From the NCBI GenBank assembly GCA_001797665.1, contig MGQA01000110.1, positions 6,157 to 44,300 on the forward strand: 38,144 nucleotides of DNA, in the 5' to 3' direction. A model generated the notes under the pieces. That model was not told the DNA's origin, ran no database searches, and was given only the letters and a program-made list of their open reading frames with translations. The position numbers were made by a program, and so were the translations under genes. Position 1 is the first letter of the stretch. Every line of letters starts with the position of its first letter. Positions 34,834-38,144 of the stretch are shown here, piece after piece. The stretch is from Deltaproteobacteria bacterium GWF2_42_12. Lineage in GTDB: Bacteria; Desulfobacterota; GWC2-55-46; UBA9637.

Positions 34834-36780
34834 ATGAAGAAAATGAAAGAAAATACATCTTGGTTAAGATTTCGTATTTTTATAGTTTTGGTCAGTTTCA
34901 TTTTTGTATTTATAGCAATCTTTATAAGGGCGTTTCAGCTTCAGGTCTTGGAGAGGGATAAGCTTAAGGCGTTAGCAGACAGGGCGCATCTGAAGGCCGT
35001 AAGCATTATACCCAAAAGAGGAACTATCTATGACAGAGGGATGCGTGAACTTGCAGTGAGCACTGAAGTTGAGTCGGTTTATGCTCAGCCTGCCAAGATT
35101 GAGAATATAAAAAAGACCTCTGGCCTTCTTGCCTCTGCCCTGTCAATAGACAGGAAAGAATTGGAGTCAAAATTTACATCTAAAAAATCCTTTGTGTGGG
35201 TCAAGAGACAATTAGATTTTGCCGAGGGTGAACAGATACAGAGGCTGAATATCCAGGGGATAGGCTTTGTTAAAGAGGGGAGAAGATTTTATCCGAATCC
35301 TCAAATAGCCGGGCATATTATTGGCTTTGTTGGAGTGGATTCTAAGGGTCTTGAAGGCGTAGAGTTGGAGTATGAAGAATATATGGCTGGCGCATCTGCG
35401 CGCCTGATAGGAGAAAGGGATGCGCATGGTAATGAAATCTTATTTGATAGTACTGATAAGGATGCTTCTAAAGGTATGAACTTAATTCTTACTATAGATA
35501 AAACCATTCAGTATATAGCTGAAAAGGAGCTTTTTAAGGCTGTTTCAAACAATAAGGCAAAGGGCGGTATGGTTGTAGTGATGGATCCATCCACCGGAGA
35601 AATCCTCGCAATGGCTAATGCCCCGCATTTTAAGCCAAATAATTTCTATGAATATAGTAATCCGAGTATCTGGCGTAATAAGGTGGTTACTGATGCCTTT
35701 GAGCCCGGTTCGACTTTTAAAACATTTCTTGTAGCCGCTGCCTTTGAAGAGGGGGTTGCTAAACCCAATGACTTGTTTTTTTGCGAAGAGGGCAGTTATG
35801 GTGTTGCAGATAGGGTGTTTCATGATGTGAAAAAGTTTGGCTGGCTTAGTCTTGCGCAGATAATCAAGCATTCCAGCAATATAGGGGCTGCGAAGATTGG
35901 TAATAGGCTGGGGAAGGATAGATTTTACAGGTATATAAATGATTTTGGTTTTGGGGCAAAGACAGGCATAGATCTTCCAGGGGAAAGTAGCGGTTCAATT
36001 CCGCATTTGAGAGGATGGTCTAATGTGGCTCTTGGCAATATATCCTTTGGTCAGGGCATCTCGGTTACAGGAATTCAATTGATATCAGCCTTTTCAGCTA
36101 TTGCAAATCATGGATATCTTATGAGGCCATATATAGTGAAAGAAATAGTTGATGGGAATGGAAATATTGTTAAAGAGTTCAGGCCTGAGGTAATAAGAAA
36201 AGTTGTATCAGAGGAGACTGCCCGAAAGGTGACTGCTATCCTGAAAGAGGTAACAAAAACAGATGGCACAGGAATCAAGGCTTCAATAGATGGTTTTGAT
36301 GTGGCTGGCAAAACAGGGACTGCTCAGAAACCAGATTTGTTCCAGGGAGGTTATGTCTCTGGTAAATATATAAGTTCTTTTGTAGGATTTGTCCCTGCTG
36401 ATAATCCTGAACTTGTTATACTGGTAATAATTGACGAACCCTCTGTTGGTGAGTTTTATGGGGGCGTTGTAGCAGCCCCTGTTTTTAAAGAGATAGCTAC
36501 TCATGGTCTGGCATATCGTGGTGTATTTCCAAGGGGGACGCATGATACAATAAAGCCCTTGCAGGTTAATTTGTCGAGTATTGATTTTCGGGAAGACGAG
36601 CATGAGGACTTTTATCGTATGCCAGACCTCAAGGGCAAGACTGTGCGCTCAGTCCTGAGATTAGCAAGAGAAATCCCACTTGAGGTTAAGGTTTTTGGCA
36701 GTGGGAGAGCTGCATATCAGCGTCCGCTTCCAGGCGAAAGAATTACGCAGGATACTTTAGCGGAGGTGTGGTTTAAATAG
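34834..36780 (+). CDS. ftsI: Division-specific transpeptidase (PBP2/PBP3-type) with C-terminal PASTA-like domain
   Basis: EPGSTFKTFLV (SxxK), SSN, KTGTAQ motifs; C-term MPDLKGKTVRSVLRLA. Confidence 0.96.
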   Translation: MKKMKENTSWLRFRIFIVLVSFIFVFIAIFIRAFQLQVLERDKLKALADRAHLKAVSIIPKRGTIYDRGMRELAVSTEVESVYAQPAKIENIKKTSGLLASALSIDRKELESKFTSKKSFVWVKRQLDFAEGEQIQRLNIQGIGFVKEGRRFYPNPQIAGHIIGFVGVDSKGLEGVELEYEEYMAGASARLIGERDAHGNEILFDSTDKDASKGMNLILTIDKTIQYIAEKELFKAVSNNKAKGGMVVVMDPSTGEILAMANAPHFKPNNFYEYSNPSIWRNKVVTDAFEPGSTFKTFLVAAAFEEGVAKPNDLFFCEEGSYGVADRVFHDVKKFGWLSLAQIIKHSSNIGAAKIGNRLGKDRFYRYINDFGFGAKTGIDLPGESSGSIPHLRGWSNVALGNISFGQGISVTGIQLISAFSAIANHGYLMRPYIVKEIVDGNGNIVKEFRPEVIRKVVSEETARKVTAILKEVTKTDGTGIKASIDGFDVAGKTGTAQKPDLFQGGYVSGKYISSFVGFVPADNPELVILVIIDEPSVGEFYGGVVAAPVFKEIATHGLAYRGVFPRGTHDTIKPLQVNLSSIDFREDEHEDFYRMPDLKGKTVRSVLRLAREIPLEVKVFGSGRAAYQRPLPGERITQDTLAEVWFK

Positions 36781-36975
36781 TTCACGCTGAAAAACGCCCA
36801 TAAGGTTATTTATATCGAAGCTGGTTTAATGGGTGAGGAAACTCGTAACGAAGCTTGATTCTTGAAGCTTGATGCACGGAAGGAACCAAGTATCAAGTCT
36901 CACCAACCAGCATCAATACAAGCCTCGACACCGATAAACCTTTATTGCATCTGGGACGTTTCTGAGCGTGAACTA
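36778..36975. repeat. About 200-nt intergenic imperfect palindrome between ftsI and murE
   Basis: Ends tagttcacgct (36778-36788) / agcgtgaacta (36965-36975), with further partial complementarity inward. Confidence 0.7.
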
Positions 36976-37028
36976 TGAAGAAGGCATTTTTCAGTATCAA
37001 CTAAATAAAATAGCAGTAATTCATAGGT

Positions 37029-38144
37029 ATGAAGAAACTTTCAGAGATTATAAAAAATATGCCAATTAAAAGTATAATTGGCAATCCTGACACGCAGATA
37101 AGGGGTATTGCCTATGACTCAAGGCAGATAGGTAAAGACTTTGTATTTGTTGCCATTAAAGGGCAGCACCTGGATGGTAATAAATTTATTCCTGATGCTG
37201 TGAAAAGTGGGGCATCGGTAGTTCTTGTAGAAGAGCAACCCCCCCTCTCCCCCCCTTTAATAAAGGGAGGCAAGGGGGAGGTTACTCAGGTAATAGTGCC
37301 TGATGTTAGAGAGGCGATGGCAAAATTATCAGCCGTATTTTATGGAGAGCCTTCTAAGGGTATGACACTTATTGGCGTAACAGGCACAAACGGGAAAACA
37401 ACCACAACATATCTTATAGAATCTATACTGACATCTGCTGGTTTAAATCCTGGCGTTATTGGGACGGTCAATTACCGCTATAATGGCAGTATATTTGATG
37501 CCGCACATACTACACCTGAGGCATCAGACCTTCAATTGATTTTCAGAAATATGGCTGATAGCGGCGTTACCCACTGTGTAATGGAGGTTTCTTCCCATGC
37601 GCTTGCCCAGAAAAGGGTGGATGGAAGCAGATTTATTGGCGCAGCATTTACGAACCTTACCCAGGATCATCTCGATTATCATAAGACAATGGATGACTAT
37701 TTCAAGAGTAAGCGCAGGCTTTTTACTGATTTTATAGCCAAGGAAGAAAAGGGTTTTTCCGTAATAAATATAGATGATGAATGGGGTAGAAATCTGATGG
37801 ATATGATTATGGATAAAAGACAGGATGTGAATAAGCAAAGACGAATTATTAGATATAGTCTCAATGGAAATTCAGAGGTGGCGCCTAAAACGAGTATATT
37901 TTCTGAAAGAGGGATAGAGGCAAGCCTGAATACACCGATAGGTTTTATAAATATCTCTTCGCCTCTTTTGGGTGAATATAATCTCCAGAATATTATGGCA
38001 GCAGTAGGTGTTGGCGTAGGGCTTGGACTTGATAAGGGTGATGTGGAGAAGGGGATTAATAATCTTAAGCTGGTTCGTGGAAGGCTTGAAAGGATTGTCT
38101 CAAGAGAAGGTTTCCAGGCTATAGTTGATTATGCCCACACAGGA
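37029..38144 (+). CDS. murE: UDP-N-acetylmuramyl-tripeptide synthetase MurE, 3'-truncated at window edge (not in ORF track)
   Basis: Manual translation: MKKLSEIIKNMPIKSI...IRGIAYDSRQIG...LIGVTGTNGKTTTTYLIE...HTTPEASDLQLIF...VMEVSSHALAQKRV...FTNLTQDHLDYH. Confidence 0.95.
   Translation, partial: MKKLSEIIKNMPIKSIIGNPDTQIRGIAYDSRQIGKDFVFVAIKGQHLDGNKFIPDAVKSGASVVLVEEQPPLSPPLIKGGKGEVTQVIVPDVREAMAKLSAVFYGEPSKGMTLIGVTGTNGKTTTTYLIESILTSAGLNPGVIGTVNYRYNGSIFDAAHTTPEASDLQLIFRNMADSGVTHCVMEVSSHALAQKRVDGSRFIGAAFTNLTQDHLDYHKTMDDYFKSKRRLFTDFIAKEEKGFSVINIDDEWGRNLMDMIMDKRQDVNKQRRIIRYSLNGNSEVAPKTSIFSERGIEASLNTPIGFINISSPLLGEYNLQNIMAAVGVGVGLGLDKGDVEKGINNLKLVRGRLERIVSREGFQAIVDYAHTG
37239..37282. repeat. C-rich/G-rich imperfect palindrome inside murE
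   Basis: cccccccctctccccccctttaataaagggaggcaagggggagg, in frame, encodes PPLSPPLIKGGKGEV. Confidence 0.85.

Noticed and set aside
37524-37838. 104-aa minus-strand ORF
   Set aside because: Lies antisense to the well-supported murE coding region.
1-38144. Toxin-antitoxin, retron, phage or defence island
   Set aside because: No supporting gene families seen; apart from repeats, the gene content is core or metabolic.

Overview
AT-rich bacterial chromosomal window, apparently free of phage, integrase or CRISPR, with almost all genes on the + strand. In order: (i) a c-type cytochrome locus: HAMP protein, lipoprotein, SurA-like PPIase, 26-CXXCH lipoprotein cytochrome, 15+1-haem-motif cytochrome, NHL protein, 3-haem c7-like protein, DUF2155-like lipoprotein; (ii) a response regulator/HD-GYP; (iii) tRNA-Ser(CGA), tRNA-Ser(GGA), SRP RNA, dnaX, ybaB, recR; (iv) four-subunit 2-oxoacid (pyruvate):ferredoxin oxidoreductase; (v) MglB-like/MglA pair, rpsU, yqeY-like, NIF3-like; (vi) a large CHASE/HAMP/PAS/GAF protein separated from its HD-GYP output by an apparent 1-nt frameshift; (vii) ppdK, a standalone GHKL ATPase, smc, a CaCA antiporter; (viii) the start of the dcw cluster: mraZ, rsmH, ftsL, ftsI, partial murE. 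The most unusual signals are: (1) a series of intergenic arrays made of short degenerate tandem units (6, 7, 8 or 9 nt depending on locus), most with an inverted second half, sharing architecture but not sequence; (2) three dispersed-repeat-like sequences lying in frame inside protein genes (a sensor GAF domain, the SMC coiled coil, MurE), reminiscent of Rickettsia palindromic elements; (3) a dnaX A8 slippery site at codons 429-430 that would give a tau/gamma-like pair; (4) an intergenic double hairpin with perfectly complementary loops; (5) a readable MraZ operator just downstream of a consensus sigma70 promoter. The gene content suggests a Nitrospirota- or deltaproteobacteria-like organism, but I cannot establish taxonomy from sequence reading alone. 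No database search, folding or alignment was run.
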